Shown piece after piece: positions 31,983 to 41,592 of a stretch of 64,000 bases of DNA. The position numbers and the translations under genes are program-made. Within the stretch, counting starts at the first letter, position 1. Each line of letters begins with the position of its first letter. The stretch is from Ichthyophis bannanicus (lineage: Eukaryota > Chordata > Amphibia > Gymnophiona > Ichthyophiidae). The stretch lies in NCBI GenBank assembly GCA_033557465.1, contig CM066047.1:1302001-1366000 (forward strand), read 5' to 3'. Under the pieces are notes generated by a model, which worked only from the letters and a program-made list of their open reading frames with translations, did not search any database and had not been told where the DNA came from.

Positions 31983-33939
31983 TTATATTCCTATATATAT
32001 CTCTCCTACCACTCTTCAATCATCTCGGCTAAACACTCCCACTACTCTCACCTTATTTCTACGTCTTCAAATTCCGCCAGACGCCTTTTTCTTGTCCTCA
32101 AATCCATCTCCTCCCCTTCTTCTCTCCCTTCCATCCCCTCCAACCCCCCTCCCAGTCCCTCTTCTCTCGCCTCCTTCTTTACTGGTAAGATTCTCTCCCT
32201 TCGTTCCTCCTTCCCCACTTGTCCTCCTCCCCTCTCCCCCCCCTCCCACTTCTCCTTCCTCCTTCTCTTCTCAGTCTGTACTCCCTTCATCTCCCACTCA
32301 CACTTTTCCTCACAGCTGGTGCTCCTTTTCCCCCATCTCCTCTCCTGAACTCATCAAGGCCATTTCGACTGCCCACCAAACTACTTGCCCCCTTGATCCC
32401 CTGCCCTCTTCCTGGTTACTTAATCCTGATATTGCACTTGTGCCCTTTATTCTTTCCATCTTCAATTCTAGTCTCTCTTCTGGTCTTTTCCCCTCCCGTT
32501 GGAAGCACGCTATTGTCCGTCCCCTCCTGAAAAAGCCTACCCTTGACCCTACTTCTCCCGCCAACTGGCGCCCTGTCTCCAACCTCCCCTTTCTGTCCAA
32601 AATTCTTGAAAAACTTGTCTTTTCCCAGTTGGCTTCTCATCTTGATTCCACTCAAGCCCTTCACCCCCGGCAATCTGGTTTCCGCACCGGTCACAGTACC
32701 GAAACTGTCCTCACAGCCTTGCTCTCCAAACTTCACCGCTCTCACGATCGTGGTGATATTTCTCTTGTGGTCTCTCTGGATCTGTCCTCTGCGTTTGATG
32801 TAGTCGATCACCGCACCCTTCTTTCTCGTCTGTCTGACTTTGGCATCCATGGTACTGTCCTCCGGTGGTTTCACTCTTTCCTGTCCTGCCGTACCTTTTC
32901 AGTCCACTCCGGTACCTCAGTATCCCCCTCTACCCCCGCCACCTTTGGCGTCCCCCAGGGTTCCATTCTCGCTCCTCTGCTTTTCAATGCTTTTCTTGCT
33001 CCCCTAGCCCTGTTAATCCAACAATCTGCTCTTTCCTTTTACATATACGCCGACGACATCCTCCTGGTTCACCACACCTCCCCCTCCTCCCCGGACCTGG
33101 CTCCACTCAACCTCTGTCTGTCCTCTATCGCCTCCTGGTTTGAGTCGAATTTCATGCATGCTAATCCCGCTAAATCCGCTGCTCTCTGGATTACCTTTGG
33201 TCTCCCACCCCCCACGGTACTACCTGTCATGGGCTCTCACTCCATCCCTTCTGCCCCTACCCTTAGTTACTTGGGTGTTACCCTAGACCCGTCCCTTTCT
33301 TTTCATGAACATATCTCCTCCGTTGTCCGCTCTTCTTTTTTTCACCTACGCCGTATCAAGGCCGTCCGTTCCTTTCTCCCTTTATCCTCTGTTGTCACTC
33401 TTGTCCTGTCTTTGGTTATCTCTCGTCTTGACTATTGTAACGTCATCTATGCTGGTCTTCCATCTTATCAACTCCGTCGCCTCCAACTTGTTCAGAATGC
33501 TGCTGCCCGTCTTGTTACTTCATCCCCTTTTCGTTCCCATGTATCACCATGTCTGTTTTCCTTACACTGGCTCCCAATCAAGTTCCGGTTTATGTTCAAA
33601 CTACTCATCCTTGCTCACAAGGCCCTTCACTCTGATACCACCCAGTACTTAGCCAATATCATTCATCTTCAGCCCTCTCCCCGCCTTCTCCGTTCATCCC
33701 ATGGCAATCGTCTCTTCCTTCCCTCACCTACACAGGCCCGCCTCAAATCCACTCGACACTCCGCTTTCTTTTTCTTAGGTCCCGCCCTTTGGAACTCTCT
33801 TCCCCTCTCACTCCACACCGAACTGTCTTACACTCGTTTCAAGGCCCTTCTTAAGACACACCTTTTCTGTCAGGCTTTCGATCTCCCCTTCACTGCTGAT
33901 GGTGCTCTTCCCCCTAGTTGCGCCTCCCAGCCCCCTTAG
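31726..33939 (+). CDS. 737-codon ORF: DIRS gag fused to L2 reverse transcriptase
   Basis: The longest unbroken ORF in the window. Codons 1-86 are DIRS-F gag (Ser/Pro/Val-rich). From about codon 87 it is L2-b: a Pro/Ser-rich linker, then RT. Motifs: PLLKKPTLDPTSPANWRPVS, RQSGFRTGHSTETVLTALLS, SLVVSLDLSSAFDVVDH (motif A), FGVPQGSILAPLLF, the catalytic YADD at 33046-33057, SYLGVTLDPSLSF, and the C-terminal AFFFLGPALWNSLPLSL. No stop or frameshift across the RT, so the RT is apparently young. The endonuclease domain is missing because the copy is 5'-truncated. Fusion to gag is an accident of the insertion point. Expression is unknown. Confidence 0.8.
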   Translation: MVPIGLSPIAAPMSVSGSVPTAVSVPVSTVASWPAPSMLLSTGSLPSIPNLESIPGMDNVVLTVAGPDLQYQRPSVKDPILHRAGSYIPIYISPTTLQSSRLNTPTTLTLFLRLQIPPDAFFLSSNPSPPLLLSLPSPPTPLPVPLLSPPSLLVRFSPFVPPSPLVLLPSPPPPTSPSSFSSQSVLPSSPTHTFPHSWCSFSPISSPELIKAISTAHQTTCPLDPLPSSWLLNPDIALVPFILSIFNSSLSSGLFPSRWKHAIVRPLLKKPTLDPTSPANWRPVSNLPFLSKILEKLVFSQLASHLDSTQALHPRQSGFRTGHSTETVLTALLSKLHRSHDRGDISLVVSLDLSSAFDVVDHRTLLSRLSDFGIHGTVLRWFHSFLSCRTFSVHSGTSVSPSTPATFGVPQGSILAPLLFNAFLAPLALLIQQSALSFYIYADDILLVHHTSPSSPDLAPLNLCLSSIASWFESNFMHANPAKSAALWITFGLPPPTVLPVMGSHSIPSAPTLSYLGVTLDPSLSFHEHISSVVRSSFFHLRRIKAVRSFLPLSSVVTLVLSLVISRLDYCNVIYAGLPSYQLRRLQLVQNAAARLVTSSPFRSHVSPCLFSLHWLPIKFRFMFKLLILAHKALHSDTTQYLANIIHLQPSPRLLRSSHGNRLFLPSPTQARLKSTRHSAFFFLGPALWNSLPLSLHTELSYTRFKALLKTHLFCQAFDLPFTADGALPPSCASQPP

Positions 33940-34017
33940 TTTTCCCGTGCTTTCCCCTCCACTGATGGTGTTTTATCCCCCTAGTTGCGCCTCCCATCCC
34001 TTTTAAATTTGCCCATT
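31983..34017 (+). mobile_element. L2-b LINE, piece 1
   Basis: 5'-truncated L2-type LINE in the DIRS-F gag, with target duplication GATC at 31979-31982 and 40215-40218. Its 3' UTR is interrupted at 34017 by DIRS-G and continues at 40011. A stretch of about 45 bp is duplicated in the 3' UTR (near 33895 and 33960, around CCCCCTAGTTGCGCCTCCCA). Confidence 0.8.
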
Positions 34018-34030
34018 CCTGTGCGGATAT

Positions 34031-34144
34031 CCAGTTTAGTCCTCCACAATCGGGTAATGCCCCTCCTACTGCAGCCTGGAGACTGGACCAATCAAATCTT
34101 CTGTAGTACATATCCAGCAGGAGCTCCCAGAAGCCCCCCAGTGT
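34031..34144 (+). repeat. DIRS-G left terminal inverted repeat
   Basis: CCAGTTTAGTCCTCCACAAT onward. Near-perfect inverted match with 39854-39970. Preceded by 13 unpaired bases TCCTGTGCGGATA at the very end. Confidence 0.9.
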
Positions 34145-34984
34145 GTCCAGTCTCTTGCAGCTTGAAGACGTAAAAGTGTGTCCTCCTGGGCACACTGAGT
34201 GACTATTGCAGGAGCAACACTTGTTAGTTAGTTGTTTTAGGGTTTGTTTTGGGGCATTTCCTTGCTATTTCTTTGATAGCTAGCTGTATCTTTAAAAGGA
34301 AGACAAAAGAAGAAGCCTGTCTCTCTGGAGCACTGCCACTGGAGACTAGGGGGAAGTCAGACCTGTTGGCTCCTGTGTTCCTGCCCAGCAAATTTTCACA
34401 GCCCTGGGTGAGCTCCCCCTGGACAGTACGGGGTAAAGCCATACCTGATACAGTAGTGGCTGGCACTGGGAGATGTTGGCTGAATCCTGGTGGTTCCTGA
34501 GCTGGTAGGAGATTTTCATTTCATTTCTTCTTGTGTGCAGTGCTCTGTTAGAGCTGCCAGCATTTCTGTAGGCTCTCCTGAGCCCATTTGGCAATTTTTC
34601 TTAAATTTGGTCGTTTGCCCTGTCTTAAAGGGTCGTTTTAGTTCTTTTCCATATTATTTGGTGGCTTTTGTATTTTCGCGCCGTTTTTTTTTTTACCGCG
34701 GGTGAAAAAGTCCGGCGGCCATTTTGAATTTTAAAAGTGTGCTTTAGAGGCACTTTTGAGCACTTGTGCACAGGTTCCCCTGGCGTTTTTTGGGGTTCCT
34801 CTTGCTGGCGATTTTGCTCAGGGCACCCCAGGGAGTCTGGGGCATATTTTGTTTCTTGTAAAAAAAAAAAAAACCAAAAACGTTTTCATTTCAAATCGGG
34901 GCTGATTTGCATAGGATTGCCCCTGTGGTGTGGGCTTCCCTGTGACTGTTGTATTCTATCCCGCTGGGCAGAGGTGGCTTTGGG
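34145..34984 (+). other. DIRS-G 5' leader
   Basis: No ORF I would trust. Contains T-rich and A-rich runs (for example a run of A at 34860-34872). Likely holds the promoter and untranslated leader, but I cannot point to a specific element. Confidence 0.4.
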
Positions 34985-36483
34985 ATGGCTTCCCAGCCCC
35001 AGTGCGTGATTTGTGGGTCCCGCAGAGCAGTAGGGACTGACTCTGGCATCTGCAGGAGCTGTGCTGCAGTGCCTGCAGAGTTAGAGCAATCTGTGAGTCT
35101 CCCGGATCAGCCTACCCCTGGGGATGCTTCTAATTCAGGGGATAGTGTTCTTTCCCCGAGCCTCCCTCAGTCTGGGTCGGTTCCACCGGCCAGCAGGTCG
35201 GTGGCTGCGCTCCAGCAGGCGGCTATAGCTGCACCGCCTATGGATTTCTCCCCGGATTTTGTGCTCCTCATGCATCAGGCGTTTCGCTTGAGCAGGTCCG
35301 GTCAGTTGCCGGCAGTTTGGCCCCCCTCTCTCCCCCGGGGTCCTCTGGGGCGGCTCAATGCACCTCGCCACCTGGGGGCAAGCGTCTTCGGTTGGGGGAA
35401 CAGGAGCAGGACGCCCTAGGTCTCCTGGATTCCGAGGCAGAGGGCGATCCTGAGACTGAAGCGGAGGAGTTGGAGGATGGGGAGATCCTTGAGCCGGAGG
35501 ACCAGGCTCGGATCATTCGCGTGTTCCGTAGGGACGAACTGGTTCCTCTGGTCACGGAGTCCCTGCAGGCGCTTAACCTTTCGGCGGTGCAGCCCCTGGA
35601 GGAGGAAGGTCTTGAGGATCCTCTAATTCAGGCGGTCAGGGATTCCCAGGTGGTTTTTCCCGTTCACCGCGTGGTGGATCATATGATCCAGGCGGAGTGG
35701 GAGCACCCGGAATCCGGCTTGAAGGGGATTCGGACCATGAATCGGCTTTATCCCCTTGCCGACAAGGACAGGGACTTGTTCAGGTCCCCCCGGGTGGACG
35801 CTGCGGTTTCCGCAGTGACCAAGAAAACCACCATCCCGGTTGAGGGGGCGGCTGCCCTCAAGGACGGTCAGGACAAGAAGGTTGATAATTTGCTCAAGCA
35901 AACCTTCGATACTGATGCCGTGTCATTGCAGGCCTCTATCTGTGGGGCTTGGGTGGCTCGGTCGTGTCTGCGATGGTCGCAGCATTTGCGCTCGAGCCCC
36001 GGGCTAGACCAGCAGGGCCTGTTGGAGGTTACCCGGCTGGAGTCCGGCTCGGCCTATCTGGCGGATCTGTTTTATGATTTAATCCGCGCGTTGGCTAACA
36101 GTATGGCATCCGCGGTTGCGGCGCGCCGGTCCCTCTGGTTGCGCAACTGGGCGGCGGACGGTTCTTCCAAGTCCCGCCTCAGTAAGCTGCCCTTCAAGGG
36201 CAGATTGTTATTTGGGGAGGCTCTCGAGAAGTTGGTAAAGGATCTCGGTGAGTCCAAGGGGGGCCGGCTCCCGGAGGATAGGCCAAGGTCCAACAGGTCC
36301 TCCCCCTCGGCGAGGGGGTCCTTTCGGGATCAGCGCAGGTTTCGTTCCTCCCGCCTGTGGGCTTCGCAGCGGGGCAGGTTTGGAGCCCGTAATCAAGGGT
36401 TTCGTACCTTCAGGGGAGCCGGCAGAGGCTTCTCCGGAGCCGCCTCTTCCTCGGGCTCTTCTTTTGGGCGCAAGCCACAATGA
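34985..36483 (+). pseudogene. DIRS-G gag-like ORF, one frameshift
   Basis: ATG at 34985: MASQPQCVICGSRRAVG, then GICRSCAAV, giving two Cys-x2-Cys pairs like the N-terminal motif of the other gags but with different spacing. The frame slips once near 35340. The remaining frame is open to 36483: an acidic segment (DSEAEGDPETEAEELEDGE), HRVVDHMIQAEWEHPESG, a helical core (SGSAYLADLFYDLIRALAN, SAVAARRSLWLRNWAADG), and a basic Arg/Gly/Ser-rich tail (GRFGARNQGFRTFRGAGRG) likely to bind nucleic acid. About 500 codons in total. The core is alignable in pattern, not in sequence, with lineage-1/2 gags. Confidence 0.78.
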
Positions 36484-38387
36484 CGCGAGGCAGGCTCTGG
36501 AGGGAGGCCCGATTATCGGGGGTCGCTTGCGCGACTTTCTTTCCTCTTGGGCCCAAATCACGTCGGATCGCTGGGTGCTACAAATTATAGGAGAGGGGTA
36601 CGCTCTGGAATTTGCGTTCCCACTTCCAGATTCATTTGTTCTGTCTCCCAGCAGGGGAGAGCAAAAAACGCGGGACTTCCGCGTGACCCTGGATCGGTTG
36701 TTAGCGCTGGGAGCGGTGATCCCGGTTCCTCCTTTGGAAAGAGGCGCCGGGCGATACTCCACCTATTTTGTGGTTCCCAAAAAGGGCGATTCCCTGCGTC
36801 CGATTTTGGACCTCAAAGGCGTGAATCGCGCGCGCTCCGGGTGCCGCATTTCCGTATGGAAACCTTGCGGTCAGTCATTGTAGCGGTGCGACAGGGGGAG
36901 TTTTTGACGTCCCTCGATCTCACCGAGGCCTATTTGCACATCCCGATACTTCCATCTCATCAGCGGTTTCTCCGCTTTGCGTTTCCGTGGGGCCACTTCC
37001 AGTTCAGGGCCATGCTGTTCGGCTTGGCTACGGCTCCGCGCACGTTCACAAAGGTGATGGTGGTCGTTGCGGCGGCCTTGCGCAAGGAGGGCATTTTGGT
37101 CCATCCATATCTCGACGACTGGTTGATACGGGCAAAATCCAGTCGGGAGTGCCTGCGAGTCACGAGCAGGGTGGTGGCTCTGCTGCGATCTCTCGGCTGG
37201 GTGGTGAACGAAAGAAAGAGTTGTCTGCGTCCCTCGCAGGACCTGGAGTATCTGGGAGTGCGCTTCGACACCGCTCGGGGACTGGTGTGTCTCCCCGAGC
37301 GCCGCGTCCTGGCGTTGCGGGCTCTTGTCCGACTCTTTCGGGGGATGCCCGCTCCGTCGGCGTGGTGGTACCTATGGCTTCTCGGAACGATGGCGGCGAC
37401 CTTGGAGGTGGTGCCATGGGCACGGTTCCACATGCGCCCGCTCCAGAGGGCGCTCCTTCGCCGCTGGTCCAACCAGTGCGATTCCTTGCACAAGAGGCTG
37501 CCCTGTCCGAAGGCAGTGCGGCGGTCGCTCCGATGGTGGCTTTCCTCCGAGAACCTGACGCGGGGGATTCCCTTGGAGCCTCCTCTGTGGGTTCCCCTCA
37601 CTACGGATGCGAGCCTAGCCGGCTGGGGAGCTCACTACGAGGCCCGCTTCACGCAGGGGGTGTGGTCCTCTCGGGAAGCTGCGTGGTCGATCAACCGTCT
37701 CGAGCTTCGGGCGGTCAGGCTAGCCCTGTTGGCCCTGGAGCCTCTGGTCCGGGGTCGGGCGGTCCGCGTCTGGTCGGACAATGCGACCACGGTGGCGTAC
37801 ATCAATCGCCAAGGGGGCACAGGGAGTGTGGCCCTGGAGACAGAGGCGACGGCCTTATTCAGTTAGGTGCAGACTCGCCTGCCGGCGATCTCGGCGGCGC
37901 ACATAGCGGGCGCAGAAAATGTCCAGGCCGACTTCCTCAGCAGAGTGCGGGTGGACCCCGGAGAGTGGGAGTTAAATCCACAGGTGTATGCGCAAATAGT
38001 TCGGCGGTGGGGTCCGCCCATCATGGATCTCATGGCGACCTACCAATCGGCCAAGACGAGTCGCTTCTTCAGCGACGGCGGGAGCGAATGTCCGAAGGAC
38101 TTGACGCTCTCATTCAGCCGTGGCCGACGTCCGGGCTACTGTATGTCTTCCCTCCTTGGGCGCTGATCGGCCGGGTCGTCCAGCGCATCGAGTGCCATCG
38201 GGGCCGAGTGCTGCTGGTGGCTCCGGATTGGCCCCGGAGGCCCTGGTATGCCGACCTCGTCCGGCTTCAAGACGGCGTGCCGTGGCGCCTCCCGGCGTTG
38301 CCGGACCTTTTCCTTCAGGGCCCCTTGCGGATGCCCCAGGTGGCTCGATTCTCGCTTACGGTTTGGGCATTGAGAGGGCTCGGCTGA
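36484..38387 (+). pseudogene. DIRS-G reverse transcriptase/RNase H, few breaks
   Basis: N-terminal part open to 36883 (LQIIGEGYALEF, YFVVPKKGDSLRPILDLKGV). A frameshift near 36830 leads to a frame open to 37866: LDLTEAYLHIP (motif A) near 36913, FGLATAPRTFTKVM, catalytic YLDDW at 37108-37122, QDLEYLGVRFD. RNase H: LTTDASLAGWGAHYE near 37600, RLELRAVRLALLALE, VWSDNATTVAYINRQGGTG. TAG at 37864, one more frameshift near 38080, then VAPDWPRRPWYADLV to 38387. All motifs are intact, with only three lesions over 1.9 kb. Confidence 0.84.
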
Positions 38388-39423
38388 AAAAGAAGGGTTA
38401 TTCGCCCGCGGTGATCTCCACCTTACTGCGGGCGAGAAAGTCCTCCACTTCTCTCACTTATGTTCGGATTTGGAGGATTTTTGAGGACTGGTGCTCCCGG
38501 CGGGGAGTCCGGGCGGCGACGGTCTCTGTGCCCGTCGTGCTAAGCTTCCTTCAGGATGGGTTCGAGAAAGGTCTCGCGGCCAGTCCCCTGAAGGTCCAGC
38601 TGGCGGCGATTTCGTGTTATAGAGGCAAGGTCTTGGGCCGCCTTCTTGGTGCTCATGCGGATGTGCGGCGTTTCTTGACCGCCGTTTTTCATTTACGGCC
38701 TTCCCGCAGAGCGGTGATTCCTTCGTGGGACTTGAATTTAGTTCTGCGGGCTATGGTTCGGGAACCATTTGAGCCCTTGCGGAGGGCGTCCTTGACGGAT
38801 CTCACATTGAAGACGGTGTTCCTGGTTGCCATCTGCTCGGCACGGCGTATTTCGGATCTGCAGGCCCTGTCCTGCCGAGAGCCTTTCTTGTCTTTCTCTA
38901 CGGAGCGGATTGTGCTCCGTCCGGTTCCTTTCTGCCAAAGGTGGTGTCTCCCTTTCACTTAAATCAGGCGGTATTTCTGCCAGTGCTTTCGGCATGCTCG
39001 GTCGAGTCGGTGGACAAGAGTCTTCTCCGGCTTGATGTGGGCCGCGCGCTGCGGCGGTATTTGCAGTCTACCGAGTCCTTTCGAAAGACTGATCGGCTTT
39101 TTGTGCTCTTTGGGGGTACAAAAAAAGGGGAGGCGGCGGCTAAGGCCTCCATTGCTCGATGGCTCAAGGAAGCGATCACGTCCGCGTATCTGTTGCAGCG
39201 GCGGCCGGTCCCGGAGGGGCTCCGGGCTCATTCTACTCGGGCTCAGGCGGCCTCTTGGGCGGAGCATAGCCTGGTTCCACCAGCTGAGATTTGTAGGGCG
39301 GCCACCTGGTCGTCTCTGCATGCTTTCAGCAGGCACTATCGCTTGGATGTGTCAGCGGCTCGGGATTCTTGTTTTGGTTCGGCGGTTTTGCGCGCCGGCC
39401 TGCAAGGTCCCGCCCGGTCTTAA
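38350..39423 (+). pseudogene. DIRS-G tyrosine recombinase, one frameshift
   Basis: Frame open to 38962: core-binding domain KSSTSLTYVRIWRIFEDWC and VVLSFLQDGFEKGLAASPLK, then the first catalytic block ICSARRISDLQAL near 38830-38868. A frameshift near 38935 is followed by a frame open to 39423: VSPFHLNQAVFLPVL, HSTRAQAASWAEH (His, Arg), CRAATWSSLHAF (Trp), SRHYRLD (Tyr nucleophile). It overlaps the end of RT/RH, and the exact start is uncertain. Apart from the single frameshift the enzyme looks complete. Confidence 0.84.
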
Positions 39424-39438
39424 CTGCTCTGTTACATC

Positions 39439-39533
39439 CCGATTGTGGAGGACTAAACTGGATATCCGCACAGGAAATGGAAATTACACTAACCTGGTAA
39501 TTGTAGTTCCTGTAGGATCCAGTTTAGTCCTCC
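39439..39533 (+). repeat. DIRS-G internal complementary region
   Basis: 39440-39475 complements the left end (CCGCACAGGA side) and 39476-39533 complements the right end including its 43-bp extension. Directly follows the recombinase stop. Confidence 0.9.
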
Positions 39534-39540
39534 TTCCCTC

Positions 39541-39853
39541 CCGACTATCTGTATGATTTTGCGGCGCGCTGTCCCGAGCGGGTGCCTGTAGGATGGTTTT
39601 CGTCCCGTTCGGACTCTGTCGACAGTCGTGCTTATCGCTATGGCTCTTCCCTTTATTTTGGAGTTCAGTCAGCTCCTTAGTTTCTGGGGGAAGTTCGGTG
39701 TAAATTTAAAGGCGTCGATACCGGCGCCCTGCAGTGTCCTGACTTCCTCGTTTGGGGAGGGAGTTGGTTATTCCAGGGGGGGAAGTACATAGTTCAATGA
39801 TAGCCTAATAATGATCTGATGTGTTGCTTCGTTAAGTTTGCTTTGTTACTAGT
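39541..39853 (+). other. DIRS-G 3' spacer between ICR and TIR
   Basis: No gene or repeat seen. Confidence 0.4.
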
Positions 39854-39970
39854 ACACTGGGGGGCTTCTGGGAGCTCCTGCTGGATATGTACTACAGAAG
39901 ATTTGATTGGTCCAGTCTCCAGGCTGCAGTAGGAGGGGCATTACCCGATTGTGGAGGACTAAACTGGATC
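39854..39970 (+). repeat. DIRS-G right terminal inverted repeat
   Basis: Pairs with 34031-34144. The unpaired extension 39971-40010 contains ACCAGGTTAGTGTAATTTCC. Confidence 0.9.
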
Positions 39971-40010
39971 CTACAGGAACTACAATTACCAGGTTAGTGT
40001 AATTTCCATT

Positions 40011-40214
40011 TTCTTCCCCCTCTTCCCCTCATCCCCTTTTGCCCTTCTTGCGTTCTTATTGTTCTCTCTCTGTTCTTTGTTGCCCCTCTTCCTGTCCTAT
40101 TATTTTTGGCGTTCCTTTCTTCCCTTCTTTTCCAGCGGCTGTCATTTTTTATGATTGTACACCGCCCTGATGCTTCGGCCTGGGCGGTCTATCAAGTGTT
40201 TTAATAAAGATAAA
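40011..40214 (+). mobile_element. L2-b LINE, piece 2 (3' terminus)
   Basis: The rest of the 3' UTR after DIRS-G: C/T-rich, then ATTGTACACCGCCCTGATGC, and an AATAAAGATAAAG end next to the GATC duplication. Confidence 0.78.
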
Positions 40215-40768
40215 GATCCTTCGGTGCCCAGGCTAGTTCTTAAGATCTAACCTGTCCAAGGGAGGTTCTCTTTGGAGATCCTTCTTTTCAGAGTTTCCTC
40301 CTGGATATGGCAAGATCACTTGCCATTCCTATCCCTGGACATGATCCTACACAAGGCTCTGTTTCTACCGAAGCAAAGGAGAACATAATGCTTCCTTTGC
40401 ATCATTCCTTGCAGGATCTTCTTCTAGGAATGTGGGAAGCACCTTTAATGGTACCCCCACCTTCCAAAGCAACTGATCTCCTATATCAGTTGCCCCCCTC
40501 TCCCGGGTTTCAAAAGACTCAACTTCCTCATCATTCCATTGTAGTGGAATCAGCAATGAGGCGGGTGAAGAGTAAGAAAAAGCACTCTTCTTATCCGCCA
40601 GGTCGTGAGTCTAAGACACTAGATGCCTTTGGACGTCAAACCTTCCAGACATCCATGCTTTCAGCAAGAATTCTCTTATATATTTTTTATATGAGTCTAT
40701 CTCTTGAGGAGGTCACAAACAAATTACATCTTTTGACTTCTTTTCTTTCAGAGCCCAAGAGTGCAGAT
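40215..40768 (+). pseudogene. DIRS-F gag-like ORF, part 3
   Basis: Resumes after L2-b: the DPSFQ-type block, MLPLHHSLQDLLLGMWEAPL near 40387-40446, SPGFQKTQLPHHSIVVESAM near 40500-40560, and RTLDAFGR-like SKTLDAFGRQTFQ. Open 40307-40780 in one frame, then interrupted by the MITE inside a segment reading EPKSAD. Confidence 0.78.
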
Positions 40769-41137
40769 CACTGTTCCCTGTAAGCTGTGCACGTGTGCGC
40801 GCACACACACCTCACCAAGCGAGCGCACATACTTTACAACAGAGCGCACAAAAATTACGGTTCTGATTCTGATAGAAAACAACATAGACGTCTTAAAATT
40901 TAAAAGTTGTGATTGTAATTACTAGAAATTTTCCGCTTCATTTAGTAATTGTCTATTTTCATTTAATTTGATTAAAATCAATGTGGTGTACATACTGTAT
41001 TCTGACGTGGAGTCACATTTTAAAGTATATAACTCCGAGTATCATTATGTGGCGCACAAAAATTGAACCTTCCTTCAAAAGCTGCACAGCTGATATTTTA
41101 TGCGCACACAGCCTACAGAAAATTAGAGGGAACATTG
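40769..41137 (+). mobile_element. hAT-like MITE, 369 bp
   Basis: Ends CACTGTTCCCTGTAAGC and complement CAATGTTCCCTCTAATT form imperfect terminal inverted repeats of the CA(N)TGTTCCCT type seen in hAT elements. Flanking 8-bp duplication GTGCAGAT/GTGCAGAC at 40761-40768 and 41138-41145 (7 of 8). No transposase coding. Contains a CA/CG-alternating segment GTGTGCGCGCACACACAC. Removing it restores the gag as seen in DIRS-J. Confidence 0.8.
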
Positions 41138-41592
41138 GTGCAGACTATTCCTCACTGCTTAGTCATATTCAGAATATCTCTTGGTTTCTTACTCGTGCTT
41201 CCCTAGACTCATTTGAGTCTGTTAGCAGGACTTCTGCTATAGCTATAGGGGCACGACGTAGAGCCTGGCTCCAAGCTTCAGACTTAGACAAATGGGCACA
41301 ACAAAGACTGGGTAATACTCCTTGCACTGGAGAAAATCTCTTCAATAAGGAGTCTTTACGTCAGGTTACTCAGTGGTCCACTGACTTACCTGTTTCTAAG
41401 GGCTGTTCTACGCCTTCTTCTTTCCCAGTAGGTAGGAAATGTCCTACCAAACTTTCTTCCCCTGGGGGGAGAAGATTTTATTCATCTTCTGCCCATCATA
41501 CAGATGTTCCCAAACAGGGGAAACATCGCCCTGGTCTGAAGAATCCAAACTCTCACCAGGCTCAGCAAACCCAGCAACCGCAGGGTTTCTGA
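41138..41592 (+). pseudogene. DIRS-F gag-like ORF, part 4
   Basis: Open from the MITE to 41592: NISWFLTRASLDSFESVSR, SAIAIGARRRAWLQASDLD near 41233-41290, WAQQRLGNTPCTGENLFNK, then a basic Ser/Pro/Gln tail. Same frame throughout. Confidence 0.78.

Larger units (their letters stand above)
34018..40010 (+). mobile_element. DIRS-G, complete GC-rich element of a divergent lineage
   Basis: Six-kilobase DIRS unrelated at DNA level to the other ten copies and visibly more GC-rich. Structure: TIRs, leader, gag, RT/RH, YR, ICR, right TIR with a 43-bp extension ending CCATT. The ATT before the left end and the terminal ATT suggest a 3-bp overlap, as described for DIRS-1. Inserted in the 3' UTR of L2-b with no other duplication. 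It is the innermost, hence youngest, layer of the nest. Lesions are a few single-base frameshifts and one stop. Confidence 0.9.

Noticed and set aside
32048..32290. Glu/Arg/Gly-rich minus-strand ORFs
   Set aside because: Complement of the C/T-rich linker of L2-b. Composition only.
36987..38387. Long ORF of 466 codons overlapping the DIRS-G RT/RH
   Set aside because: Most of it is the +1 shadow of a GC-rich gene, with Gly/Ser/Pro-rich composition and no motif. Only its last 100 codons are real pol sequence after a frameshift.
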